In this document: positions 1 to 10,777 of the stretch, one piece after another
Layout of the letters: every line of letters begins with the position of its first letter
Numbering within the stretch: the first letter of the stretch is position 1
Assembly: GCA_907163375.1 (NCBI GenBank)
Contig: CAJQUW010008924.1
Coordinates: 620,001-684,000 of the forward strand
Direction of reading: 5' to 3'
Length of the DNA stretch: 64,000 nucleotides
Source of the DNA: Prostheceraeus crozeri
Taxonomy: Eukaryota; Platyhelminthes; Polycladida; Euryleptidae
Program-made: the position numbers and the translations under genes
The notes under the pieces: model-generated
Seen by the model: the letters and a program-made list of their open reading frames with translations, nothing else
Databases searched by the model: none
What the model was told of the DNA's origin: nothing

Positions 1-2209
1 TAGATTTATGATTGCTACATAATCTTTTCTGTATCGTTCGACTCTGGTCAAATAGAGCAGAAATTTCTCTATTCTTCCATAATTCCAGTCTTCTTTCGAT
101 GCATTGCCTGATTTCACTTGTTTTGCACTTTTTTGAAGTTCTTTGTAAGATAAGAGCAGGCATAGTCATAAGAGCTTTCTAGCATACATCTCCATCTGGT
201 AATTTTGAACACCAATCATTGATTTGTATGGTCATTTCATTTATGAATATCTTTCCACAATTACCTTTGAGCAGATCAAACAAATTATTTCTTCAGATTA
301 CAATTTCTTCATAAATATTTTCTATGCTTGATCGACAAGAATTCGGTAAGTTGCAAGTGATTAAACCTCAGACACCTGGGCCTTTCCACACCCTCTGAGA
401 CCTGAGGGGGGTCCAGTGGACCCCTTTTACAAATTCCTTGTTTACCTGCTTATATCGATGTCAAATCATTAGGAAAGTTGATTTCAAGTAAAAAAATGAT
501 GCTTCCGTGTCGCAAGTTGATATAACTAATCCTTAAATTGCATTTTATCCTTCTCAGTAAACACATGCGAAAATTTGGTGTTTTGTATTTCAACGACATT
601 TAGCACGGTATCAGTTGTACTTAGAGTCGATTTTACGATGTTTGCTGTCGCCATGTAACCTCAGATAGTTGATTTTAATCAAATTGATTTATTCCATGCA
701 GCATGGGCCCTACATTTAGCCATTTTTCAAATTTATCCGCATCAATCGGAAATAGGCCTAAACTGAGCCATACCTGCTGCATTTTAAGACCCTCAAAAGT
801 GGAGATCTCAAACTCATCAATTACTGTGAAAACTTTGCCAACAGTCTGTTTTTAGTGAACTATGAACTATACTTTTTTTGAACTATGAATGTAATAATGG
901 CTTTCATTTTGAACATTGATTTATGCGGATTTGTTCATGTAGGCCAACCATGCACGATCATGTGCGAAAACAAAATATTCCCATTTTGCGACCTTCTAAC
1001 ATAACGCACATGTGCGACCATGATGCAAACATTGAATAAATGAATTTCACTCATTATGCACCAATGTGGACATGCACGAAATCATTTTTCATCTGATAGT
1101 TATGGGAATTGTTATGGGAATTTCTACACTCTCTGGTGAGGGGTCCAGTGGACCCCCTAGGCCTATCTACCATACTTCTACCGATTCAATTGAAATGAAA
1201 TAGCACATGCAGATTCCTTGTCAAAAATGATGATTTTACATGGCCATAAACGGTTGATACATCCTCAGCACAAAAAGTGAAATAGAAAAATATGGCTCCG
1301 CCCCTCAGACTTGAGGGCGAAACGTTTTGTGATATTTATTTCTTGTTTTACAATATATATAACTCTCTGTTGAAGAACACATCCTTTCTGAATTGATAGC
1401 CTATATACCAACCGATTAATTCAATGGATCAAATATTTCAATGTGCAGTAACCTGATAGAATTATATCGATCGATGGCTTCGAGATCGGCAAAATTGATA
1501 CACATCCTTAAAAATACCAAGTATGCAAATTTGCTATTTTGATTTCTGCAGGCTTTAAAATCCCAAAAAAACATTTTCTAATAACCATGCAGACATTATT
1601 TGCGGATATTTTTCTACCTTCTTCGCACCATCGGATAGATCAATTCGCTATCTATCGCAGCAATATTTCAAATTTTCTATGCTGTTTGTATGACATGTAG
1701 TCAACAGGTTCAGTAGCTTAGAATAAGACAAACTGTTTTTGTTAAAGGACCCATCATGCAGGGAAACAGGTTTTTCGAAAATTCAAGGAGCTGACAGAAA
1801 GCTTCGGCTATGTGCTACCCATACGCCAAAATGAAAAGTCATCCTAGTACTAGAACTTATAAAAAGTCGCTTTATGAAAAAGAGTAGTCTTGTACCAGGA
1901 CTATTTTAAACATTGCACTAATAATTCGGTGGCTGAAAAGCTAACGAGAGATGTTATGTAGGTACCGGTCCGATACTCAAGCATGAATTTTTTTATTGAT
2001 ATAATTAACTGACGTCTGTGTATCTGCGGTAAATAATTACTTTTTCCTTATCGTTGAATAAATATAATTGCAACAATCTCACTGGTGTTGATCAATAATT
2101 GCAACTAATTACTGGCACCTGAATGCGTCATATGTAAAGCAGTCCTACTATAGCGATAGCGTTTTAAATAAAATCTTGATGCAATAATCGAATTACGATA
2201 TTACGAATT
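1..2209. other. AT-rich flank, no gene recognised
   Basis: No open reading frame here resembles a known protein. The only structure I see is a short hairpin motif, GGGGTCCAGTGGACCCC (7-bp arms, 3-base loop), present at 408-424 and again at 1140-1156, each preceded by TGAGG-like sequence in the same orientation. These may be ends or internal sites of a small transposon, but no matching inverted ends or target duplication could be drawn. Confidence 0.6.
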
Positions 2210-2352
2210 TAATTCAACCGGTTTCAAATGGAGGCCAAATTTGAGTTCCCACCCTTCGTCAGTAATTTGAACAAAATTCTGTTTGTTGGCTACAAGCCCC
2301 TGAAGAAGAGTGAGAGTTCGAATTTGGTTTCCACTCGAAACTGGTTGAATTA
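2210..2352. repeat. Foldback (MITE-like) element
   Basis: A 143-bp stretch whose two ends are inverted copies: it opens TAATTCAACCGGTTTCAAAT and closes with the inverted match ending GGTTGAATTA. The imperfect arms run about 32 bp, through an AAATTTGA/AAATTCGA block, around a centre of some 75 bp. There is no coding capacity. The family is not known to me and no clear target duplication is seen. Confidence 0.6.
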
Positions 2353-2665
2353 GCACTCATTATCGAGATTTCAGTTAAGATTTCTTCTCTAAACAATTGA
2401 ATTATTTTGCATCGTCAAGCGATCCGTCGCCTAGAGCCCTTTTCACAACTTTATATCTATAGGCCTCCTTTTCACAAATTGTTGGCCATTTTCACATTGA
2501 ACATATATGTGAAATTCATCTAGGTATGTCGCAGCAATGGTAAACCATGCTTGATATTGACCTCTACTTGAAACAAAGGATAAAAGCATGTATCACTTGA
2601 TCGAATTGAGGAAAATAATAGCCAACATTTATCACTAGCTTTACGGACACTTTGAAGTTTGAAAT

Positions 2666-4961
2666 ACCTAGATTGACTGAGGTGTCGTTTTCGACACCAA
2701 CTCGCAATTTCTTTTCTAGTATTGCTTTTTGATTCGTGATATAAAATATTGATAATCAATATCCCTGCAAACTTTGTCAGAGAAAGAATACCACGAAAAT
2801 ATTGATGATTTCAAAATGCTAACGCATGCATGCGAAAAAATTACTACAGCGTTTTCACCAAATCTCTGACAAAAATGTTCCAAATTCAATCGAAATTCAT
2901 CTTCATCAACAGTTAAGACATCTAACAAGAGTAAGTTTGAATTTTGGACTTGCACAGCGGCCACATGTTGACTTGCTACAGGATGTGCACTAAGTCAGTG
3001 CCGCATTTTGACAAGAGGATGTATGACATTCTCGGCGTTTCCTTTGTTCGATGTTCACATTTATTGTGAGTGGGGTATTTGTCGAAGAAGCATCTATTTT
3101 TCTCAAATGTTCAATAAGTTCTAGGAGAAAGCACCGGCGCGTTATTGCTTTCTTCGACACATGAGTGAATAGCACTCCTGCTTTGATGACCGCAATGTCT
3201 ATGATATTTGACCACATAGCCAACGGCCATCTCCTTGATGCTGAACGCGTTGTGTAAGGACGCAGCACTTTATCCACAGAATCGACACCAACTTTATTCT
3301 TGTTATAATTAAAAGCCATTTCAGGCTTTCGCTTTCCTTCATGTTGAGTATCGGGTTTTGAGTGCAGCGTAGAGTATAGACAGACGGTTTTCCTCTCTTT
3401 CGTTTGGTATTTCACAAATGGTGAGTTGTCGTGTAGATAGAAAGAACTTGTGTGTTTCAGCCTTCACAGGATTTGTCACTGTGTCGCATAATTCACGTCG
3501 ATTTTTTCAGATGGTCCCTACAATCGAAGTCTTGTGGTGAAGGGCAAGCTTTGTGGCAAGAGGGAGCGAAGTAAAAAGTTATCGCAACAAATGTTGTAAC
3601 CTTGCCCACGAATTTGTTTGAATCAATTTCAATACGACAGATTCAGCCAACGGAATATCGCCACGCTCATTACGCTCTTGTGCACCAAGATATGGAATTA
3701 TATTGATGACATATTTCGTTTCGACGTTGACCAACAGCCAGAATTTCAAACCAAACTTATCGGGCTTGTTTTGCATGTGTGCTATGAAACCGCATCGTGT
3801 CTGGAGAGATAGTAATTGTTCATCTATAGTCAACGAATAGTTACAAGTGAACTTAAACTAACATTACTCACAAATTTCTGAAACACTTCACGCAATGGAA
3901 GAAATTGTCATTTGAAGGAGATCTCAAGCGTTTAGGTTTGTCATCAAGTCTTAGAAACTTCAAAATTTTGAGGAAACGATCACGTGCCATAGTTCTGCTA
4001 AACATTTGAATTCCGTAAGTAGTGTTCAAGAAAAACGACACAGGATGATTTTTTCCATTACAGACCACGAGCATACATCAGAGACAAGAATTTCTCAATT
4101 TCTGCAGTTAGTAGAAAGTTTTTGTCGCCTCTTCCTTCAGCTTCTTCATTCGTATGCGCAACAATCTGGCGTAGAACAGACTCGTCAAGGTATTGCTTCC
4201 ATGCGTCAAGGTGTCAAGACAGAAGATTGAATGGAGGTTCGGCAACCAGGAGAAGCAGCAAAAATATTATGGGCCGCAGTCCTTCCTAGACAAGAAGCAT
4301 TTGAAGCATTTGATGGAATGGAAGTCCATATAGCACCATGTCGACCAGTTACACTCACAGATCTTCATGATCTTGACGAATTTGAATGATTGACCACATC
4401 GCTCTGGTATTGCCAGAGTCAGAGTCTTCTGATGCGCATTCGTGAACTATATTATGATTCTGCAATTTCTTCGTCGGATAACTCATTATCAGTGTCCCAA
4501 TCATTTAGAATTCTAACTGTATCTGTCACGGTCAATTTTTTTCGTGTTGCCATTTTGTGTCGCGATTGAATATTGCAGTGTTTCTGTAAGTCACAGCTAT
4601 GAATACAAGCTCGTAGATCTACACAGCAGTCAGTCAAATGCTAGTAAATCAATAAATGTATTGCAATCTGAAGTAGGCCTATGATGTGTAAAACGTGGTT
4701 GACTTGATGTATAGACATTTCACAGGCACAGTTTGAGGACAGTGCAAAATTGTAGACATCGCAACTAACTGAATGGTCTGTCTCATCTCTATGAATTCCC
4801 TGAGGAGATATCTATGCTGCCATATTACTTTCCTGAGAATCGACATGTTCCATCACTTAGTGAAAGTAATCACTTTATCCATTCATGAGTCTACCGTGAA
4901 TTGACTAACTGGCACTAACACTTTGGTGTCGAAACCGACACCTCAGCAAAAATAGGGGTTC
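2666..4961 (-). mobile_element. piggyBac-family DNA transposon, decayed
   Basis: The element encloses a broken piggyBac transposase on the minus strand. Both ends carry an inverted, self-complementary motif: GGTGTCGTTTTCGACACC at 2681-2698 and GGTGTCGAAACCGACACC at 4925-4942. Outside the motif the ends are similar when read inward (ACCTAGATTGACTGAGG on the left, CCCTATTTTTGCTGAGG on the right). A start with CCC is usual for piggyBac. No intact TTAA duplication flanks these ends, so the borders are approximate. A third copy of the hairpin lies just outside at 5113-5130 beside a TTAA, and could be the true right end or the end of a second, related element. Confidence 0.75.
2990..4637 (-). pseudogene. 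piggyBac transposase remnant (DDE_Tnp_1_7 type)
   Basis: Fragments in correct order on the minus strand match a piggyBac transposase, which cuts and pastes DNA at TTAA. The N-terminus begins MATRKKLTVTD near 4553, followed by an acidic stretch. Next come a helical segment with MARDRFLKILKFLRLDD (about 4000), the first catalytic block with TIDEQ (Asp codon near 3823), a CDNF block near 3580 that would carry the second Asp, and the C-terminal block with YNKNKVGVDSVDK near 3283 carrying the third Asp. The three catalytic aspartates are thus still visible, but they lie in different frames and stops separate the pieces, so no protein of the usual length of about 550-600 residues can be made. A cysteine-rich C-terminal domain is not recognisable. 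Family assignment is firm; activity is excluded for this copy. Confidence 0.85.
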
Positions 4962-5112
4962 TTTCCTAAACAGTGGCCCTCTCACTGTCCTAGAGCATCA
5001 ATGTCAAGTATTAGCATCAACTACAAGCTCATACCGAACTATGAAAAGTCAGTTAATCTGTTGCCATTATACGACGAATACATGAAAAATTAGCATTGTA
5101 CAAAATTTTGTT

Positions 5113-5149
5113 AGTGTCGAAAACGACACCTCCGTAATTCTAGTGTTAA
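5113..5149. repeat. Extra piggyBac-type terminal hairpin beside TTAA
   Basis: AGTGTCGAAAACGACACC (5113-5130) is followed by TCCGTAATTCTAGTG and then TTAA at 5146-5149. Read from the TTAA inward on the minus strand this gives CACTAGAATTACGGAGG plus the hairpin, resembling the ends at 2666 and 4961. It is either the original right end of the piggyBac copy or the end of a sister element. Confidence 0.55.
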
Positions 5150-5829
5150 GACATACATCAAAAACAACATCAATAGAAAACACTTAGCTTTCCAGACTGA
5201 TGCTTGAAATAAATGCATCAATACTGTAATCGCCAACTGAATATATCACCTGGCGGAGTTCCATTTCAGATTGACTTACAATTTTATTGCATAAATCTCA
5301 CTGTTTCAAGCCATATGGTATATACATGCATGTCATTCAAATCAGCGAGATCGAGGCGATTCAGCATCACTAAATGTGGCACTTGGAATACATTCAACCT
5401 CAGAAAGCGATCGTCCTGATAAGAGATTTAGTACGTATTTTTGTTTCTCTGTCAAAAAGTTGTCTATATGCGCACATCTGACGGATTTATTTGTAGATCA
5501 TATTCTTTAAAATTAAAGAGCAACAGTGTAATGAAATACTTATTTTAGTCATTTGTATCGCCGCTTACCAAATGTACGTCATGAAATATGCTGACAATGA
5601 AAATGTTCCTGTACCTATTTTTAACGACTGTAATCAAATCAAATAGGTTGATTTTAAAACCAAACCTGTAGAGGAACCTGAAGGAATCAGACAGATCGCA
5701 GCAGAAGGAATCTTTATTTATTGTCAATCAGCAATACTCCATGCTACAGAGTGCTTAGAATATATACACGCTGAAACTCAAATGCATATTCAGATGTCAA
5801 AAGCTCGAAAAATGATTGCGGAACGATAC
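5150..5829. other. Intergenic, nothing recognised
   Basis: AT-rich sequence between the piggyBac relic and the 3' end of the first secreted-peptide gene. Short open frames here show no domain or family feature. Confidence 0.5.
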
Positions 5830-5839
5830 TTTATTTATT
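5830..5839 (-). promoter_or_regulatory. Overlapping polyadenylation signals AATAAATAAA (minus)
   Basis: On the minus strand the sequence reads AATAAATAAAG about 210 bases downstream of the stop of the secreted-peptide gene at 6047. Two overlapping AATAAA hexamers would end its transcript. The corresponding position of the third copy lies beyond the right edge of the window. Confidence 0.5.
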
Positions 5840-6046
5840 TAATTAGGTACAATGAAATCAAGCAATTGGAGACAACAGATCGATAAAATTTACTGATATT
5901 TAAACTACATTATTTATACATGCACTAAGATCAATTAGATGACTCAGAGAAGTTGCAAGCTCCTCAGTCTTGCTCCTGATGTATTGCGCAGTGGGTTATC
6001 AATCTTAGTGTCTCAGGAAAACCATGCATAGATGACATGGATTTGT

Positions 6047-6457
6047 TCATTCTCTATGCTGAGGAGGTTCTTCCTCTCCTTGAGCAGCTAGCATGCCCGC
6101 GACACCTATCCCATTTGTTAATGTTCTGCCTCGACTCCTTCTTCCTCCTCTTCGTCCCAATCGAGCACTTTTTCGAAAAATTTTTTTGAAAAATGGTCTC
6201 TTACTTCTTTCATTCTTGACTATTGAGTCCTGAAAGAGACCCGCATATTCTCTTTTCACAATCTCGTGCTTGTTCACATCCAGCTTATTGCTTTCACTTT
6301 TCGCCTTACCATGCAATTCAGTTTTTCTTTCAATATCATTGCTTGGAGCATGGGACATTCCACCGAGAATAAAACTGGCCATGAGAACTCCGAGAATTAT
6401 GAAGAGTACGGAAGTCGGCATTATCTGAAAGATAAATATATATTTCATAAGATTCAA
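6047..6457 (-). CDS. Small secreted basic-peptide precursor, copy 1
   Basis: Frame of 136 residues. I favour the internal start MPTSVLFIILG (Met codon at 6421), because a splice-acceptor-like TTTATCTTTCAG ends three bases before it; an upstream in-frame Met begins MNLMKYIFIF. The N-terminus is a strong signal peptide or signal anchor (VLFIILGVLMASFILGG) followed by SHAPS. A polar pro-region leads to Lys-Arg at HEIVKR, then a short linker and a second dibasic site at NERSKR. After that comes a very basic stretch (PFFKKIFRK, RRGGRRSRGR; 11 Lys/Arg in 24 residues) and an acidic tail ending PPQHRE. Two more copies in this window share the signal and pro-region. The layout is that of a processed secreted peptide (host-defence or neuropeptide-like). 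That function is inference: no known family was recognised. An upstream non-coding exon is likely but not located. Confidence 0.55.
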   Translation of the reverse strand: MNLMKYIFIFQIMPTSVLFIILGVLMASFILGGMSHAPSNDIERKTELHGKAKSESNKLDVNKHEIVKREYAGLFQDSIVKNERSKRPFFKKIFRKSARLGRRGGRRSRGRTLTNGIGVAGMLAAQGEEEPPQHRE

Positions 6458-7293
6458 ACCATCAGAAACTAATTATAATTTCATATCATAAAATAAAGAA
6501 TAGCGGCTTCAGCAGATACCGAGGGCACAGAATTAGATTCATCTGCGCGCTTCGGTTTCCTAGAAAGGAAGGGTTACATGTAACCTTAATATCGAAGTGG
6601 CACATGGCACATCACAGAATTGGACAACTTGCTCCTTCTCGAATGGATAATTCGTGGAAATGGCAAACAATAAGCTGTCAGCAGAGGACGCCAGAGCTAG
6701 TGAGAGATGCGTGCGTGCTGTGATATATCACTTCGCACACACCAAAACACACATCGCTGTCTTGGCTGACATTTGATTCAGTATGCACTATACAGCGAGA
6801 AATGCCGAGAGGATGTGAAAACATCAAATGAACTATTTTTCGTACGCCTGCTACTTTTTTAGTAATGATCGGAAGGGCCAACATTATGGAGAAAACTTGT
6901 GCGCAATGATCTGAATTCTTCGGATCTGAAGGAATTTTGGCTATCGAAGCACATATTAGGTAGCAGGTATTAGGAATTCCTTTTTGCCCACTAAATACGT
7001 TCCTCGATGTGCCGTCTATTTCGTATTAATCACACTTCTAGCAAACCGAAGCAGATAAACAAAATATTTAATTCTGTGTATCACACTATCAAGTATCTTG
7101 ATAGAAGGGAGACTTGGTCTATAATCACTGGAAAAGGGCCTCCAGTGTGCATTTTATGTACCTTTAATCAGTCGCATAGTATTTTTGTGTTTGCATATGA
7201 AATACGTGTGGATTAAAAAAATTTGGATTCAAAAGTAGGATGGGCTCTCTCATCTACCCTTCTTATTGCACGGGTTCCCAAACTCCGGACTGC

Positions 7294-7304
7294 GGTTCGA
7301 ATCC
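7294..7304 (+). other. B-box-like sequence, possible tRNA relic
   Basis: GGTTCGAATCC is a perfect match to the T-arm or B-box of tRNA genes and sits in a partial T-stem. I could not fold a matching acceptor stem, D-arm or A-box upstream, so this is at most a tRNA pseudogene or tRNA-derived fragment. It is kept at 11661-11671 and, with one change outside the core, at 62548-62558. Confidence 0.25.
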
Positions 7305-7900
7305 GGATCGCGGCATTATTTTCACGGACCGACATGATCTCGTGACGAACACGCTTCATATGATCTCCCTGCAACATATTTCGCTATCAATCAAGCTTCA
7401 GTTCTATTTCTATAAAGCACAACCAGTTTCTTGTCTCGCATTAACTCTCTCTAGATGGATCCTTTTATGCAAGAACGTTTGGTAGTCTCACATTTCAGTG
7501 TTTTCCAAATCAAAATGTTGGAAGCTGTAGCTCGATTTTGCCTGATAGAGCGACAAAATTCTGTAGTAATTTCTCACCTCTTTGAACGACGTCGTTTCTT
7601 TCATAGAAAACTTTTGAAATATTATCGGAATCGAAGGTCAGTACTAACTGCAGGTAAAAAGATTAGTAGAAAATAGAGAAGGATATCACTAAATATTTTG
7701 AAATCAGGCGCAGGGGTAGTGAATGAATCAAAGATTAATATTTGTACGTAAAGCTTACATAAAAGTACAAGATTTGAGATTGAATACATAATGATGCCTA
7801 AGAAGAACTGCAAATTGCAACGAGCAAATTGCACGATTTGTTGTAATATCTGAATTAAATATCATATTGCATCGTTTCTTGAAATTTACATCTTTATTAC

Positions 7901-9582
7901 ATATAAAATCCGATAAATATATTTATATTATTTATACTCCCTGATGATATTGACCGGTGGTCAATGAAATGCGTATCGGAGTTTGTAATAATTTTTCTAA
8001 TTCATACATTTTTTATATTTTCTATCAATATAATAAACACTTGGCCTATTCCCAGATTTTCTAATTATTTTATAATGCACGGTCAAGGCATTTTCTACAC
8101 TTACGCTAGTTTTATTAGCGTGCTTAAGTCTCTCAAACCCGTTCAAATATAATATAATAAGCTTATTCTAGCAAACAATTGAGTCAGACCTCAGTCATTT
8201 GTAAAAAAAGTGAAACAATGTTTCCACGCGATGCAAATTCAAAAACTGAAGGAAATCTGCATGCATACATTTTCCTAGTCTTATTTGTACGTATGGACAA
8301 GTGTTTTATGTAGACGTCGTCGATTGGCAGTTCTGTGTAGTACAGTCGAATCGCTAAATTTAATGATCAGTGACTTCATGTCATTATAGACCCTCTAATG
8401 AAAAATATATTAATTAATACAAGTACAGTAATTATATGATTGCACAACAACACATGAATTATATTGCCTGATTAATCACATTACAACAATCACTACCGGG
8501 GAAATATTTATTAAGTTATAAGACAAACACTGAACAATAATTCAAACTTAATCACTGATCTGAGCTGCGTGTCATGTCACGACTGCCACGAATTGACGGT
8601 GCTTCATCTCCTCATCCATGAAACATGTCATGTACACATGTCTTGATTATTTTATTGTTATGCATGTCTTGTATTTATGTGCCAATCTAATAACACTGTT
8701 CTGTCTATTTTTATGGTAAATTTGAAAATAAACAAATTCCTATCATTATGTTATCCTATTATTTTGATGAGCCATTGACATGCTTTGATGTTTTGAATAT
8801 AAGGCGAATGGTCTTAATTTGAATGCAACGTGATTTACGTTGATCACAACAACCTTTAATCTGACTTGAGTTTTAAAATAGAATACTGCAGGTTTCTGTC
8901 TGAATGCAGCACATTTGAATTGAAATTCAAAAGGCATTGTTACTTAACCGACAAATGGAATTTTCTAGGTCTAGATATTGCATTATGTGGAAAAATGCAT
9001 GTGACGAAATGACAAAAAATTTCATAACACCTTATCCTAATGCAGTCGAATATCGCTTAATTGTCGGCTAAGTAAAACATTTCAGGAAAAAGACTACCTT
9101 TGTATACCGTAGGAAGCATCAACATACTATTATTTGTAATTTGAAGTGACGATAAAGGAAATGCATTACCTCTATGATGCGTTGGTTTTCTCGAAATGTA
9201 TCAACTAAACCAAAAATAGTAACTGAATGATGATGCAGACAGATCACAAAAGGCAACTTTTTCAATATCAATTTGAATAATCGAAGTGTGTTGCTATAGC
9301 TAGAATCGATTTTAATTTTGAATACTTATATTGATGAACATAGAAATGGATTTATATGCATTATTCATTTCTATCATATCATAGAGCGCGATATGAATGA
9401 AAAATTCAATGCTGCTGTGGTGATAGCAGTTATGCAATACATGTGCAATATCTTACCCGCCAGGAGTAAATAAATGGTTAGAATGTAGCCATGATGCGAC
9501 TGAAGAGATAAGATATTAGACCCCTTCGCTTGTTCTAGACCCATATGGACAACATGCTCTGATATGCAACAAAGGAGGAGAT
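7901..9582. repeat. Left-arm repeat, AT-rich, no gene
   Basis: Sequence from about 7930 to 9540 recurs inverted at about 57240-59480 and, in heavily altered form, at about 19370-20980. No protein family is recognisable. It contains the uninterrupted target of a LINE-like insertion (ATAGAGCGCGATATGAATG near 9383) and of a hAT-like MITE (near 9490), both occupied in other copies. The part near 7935-8070 is the sequence that forms a palindrome at 59339-59653. Confidence 0.7.
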
Positions 9583-10127
9583 GTGGTGACGCGGCACAAC
9601 AGCATACGAAACGTTCTTTACGATTCCTGTAAACGTGCTTTACTGCGACCCCAACTCGAGAAGGGGAATGGACTTGGTCAGCTTAATCCGGAAACGCGTC
9701 CAGCTGACATTTGCATACCTGATTGGTCTCTCGGCAAGCCAGCGGCCGTGGATGTGACTGTTACGCACCCGCTCAACCACACGAATATAACAGGAGCGAG
9801 CCTAACAGTCCAACATGTGACAGCCACAGCTGAGGACAGGAAGCGGAGCAATAACGGAAAAAATGCCGCGAGTTGGGATGGATATGTCTCCCATTTGCTC
9901 TAACAGCATATGGTGCCCTTGGAGACGAAGCCACCCATTTTATCACTCGCCTTAGTCGCAGACTGTCGACACAAACAGGAGCGGCATTCAGAGATGTTGT
10001 GACATTGTCTATATGTGGAAGAGTCTCCATCTCACTTGTTCGTGCAAGTGCGCAAGGTATCATCAAGCGAAATGCTGCCTCTGTTGGCCGATCAGAGATC
10101 GAGCAATCGGTCAGAACTTTTCCTTGA
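9583..10127 (+). pseudogene. C-terminal fragment of a LINE-like reverse transcriptase
   Basis: Two frames together resemble the C-terminus of a reverse-transcriptase family common in aquatic animals. The first (9583-9903) contains TRHNSIRNVLYD and RPADICIPDW followed by AAVDVTV, a D-x(n)-D spacing like that of restriction-like endonuclease domains of R2/NeSL-type LINEs. The second (9873-10127) contains MGWICLPFALTAYG and ends RASAQGIIKRN. A one-base frameshift near 9870 separates them, and the reverse-transcriptase domain itself is absent, so this is a 5'-truncated dead copy. The endonuclease reading is inference from the motif spacing. The same fragment lies inverted at 56648-57195; the second frame is identical there over all 84 residues. 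Confidence 0.65.
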
Positions 10128-10486
10128 CGGCTTTCTTTTTCGCTTTACTTTTTTCTTTTCATGATTTTTTATAGTTTTTTGTCACCATGGACTCCTAGAT
10201 ATCTTCTGGACAGGAAACTATCACAATTTATAATAACAAAATTATATGGCATAGAAATCAACAATACCATAGAAGCTGTTGTCCACTTACATGGTTGCAG
10301 GTGAGTAATACAAACATGGACGGTAATTAGCTTAAAAATTCACAAATTCAGAATTCAAAGTTCAATGTTGTGTCATCAGGCGGTTTTAAGTGGTCAGCAT
10401 TTTCGGGTTTATATTCAAATCTGAACAGAAAGCGGTAGCTCTGAACGGCGAAATGCTTGCTACCATGTTTGTCGCGAAGAGGCCAT
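10128..10486 (+). repeat. 3' tail of the LINE-like element, copy A
   Basis: The last 190 bases (from about 10297, GAGTAATACAAACATGGACG, to GAAGAGGCCAT) recur at about 28500-28690 behind the other LINE-like copy and inverted at about 56287-56490. A weaker match (GTCACCATGGACTCCTAG versus ATGACCAGGGGACTACTAG) links the sequence just upstream in the two copies. Shared sequence immediately behind related C-terminal coding regions is expected of a 3' untranslated region. Copy A differs from copy B at several bases, which is useful for tracing recombination. It abuts the 3' end of the second peptide gene. Confidence 0.65.
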
Positions 10487-10507
10487 GCATAGATGACATG
10501 GATTTGT

Positions 10508-10777
10508 TCATTCTCTATGCTGACGAGGTGCTCCCTTTCCTAGAATAGGTACCAGGAAATCCTCAAATAATCTTTTCACAATCTCGTGCTTGCTCACATC
10601 CAGCTTATTGCTTTCACTTTTCGCCTTACCATGCAATTCAGTTTTTCTTTCAATATCATTGCTTGGAGCATGGGACTTTCCACCGAGAATAAAACTGGCC
10701 ATGAGAACTCCGAGAATTATGAAGAGTACGGAAGTCGGCATTATCTGAAAGATGAATATATATTTCATAAGATTCAA
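10508..10777 (-). CDS. Small secreted peptide precursor, copy 2
   Basis: 89 residues, or 77 from the preferred Met of MPTSVLFIILG. The signal sequence and pro-region match copy 1 with very few substitutions (for example Met to Lys in ILGGKSHAPS) up to HEIVKR. What follows is quite different: LFEDFLVPILGKGAPRQHRE and stop, a 20-residue neutral segment in place of the long basic one, ending in the same QHRE. Alignment of the DNA shows that the central basic coding stretch is replaced or deleted while frame and terminal codons are kept. The splice-acceptor-like TTTCAG before the start is conserved. Its 3' untranslated region is cut off by the LINE-like tail ending at 10486, so it has lost the copy 1 polyadenylation signal and may be poorly expressed or dead. 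Confidence 0.45.
   Translation of the reverse strand: MNLMKYIFIFQIMPTSVLFIILGVLMASFILGGKSHAPSNDIERKTELHGKAKSESNKLDVSKHEIVKRLFEDFLVPILGKGAPRQHRE

Larger units (their letters stand above)
5855..7900. repeat. Duplicated unit, copy 1 (contains secreted-peptide gene)
   Basis: This block recurs in direct orientation at 10487-12196 and inverted at about 61990-64000, with only scattered base differences where compared. It holds the peptide gene (minus strand), its probable 5' region with a GGTTACATGTAACC palindrome near 6585, and a long non-coding stretch. Small open frames within it, such as 7007-7216, are shared merely because the DNA is duplicated. A canonical pol III B-box, GGTTCGAATCC, sits at 7294-7304. 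The right-hand partner runs off the window, so the outer edge of the duplication is unknown. Confidence 0.8.

Noticed and set aside
7220-7320. Functional tRNA gene around the B-box
   Set aside because: No acceptor stem, D-arm or A-box could be paired; only the T-arm region is tRNA-like.
9773-10066. 97-residue minus-strand frame, identical to the plus frame at 56709-57002
   Set aside because: Antisense shadow of the LINE-like C-terminus; it is identical only because the arms are near-identical.
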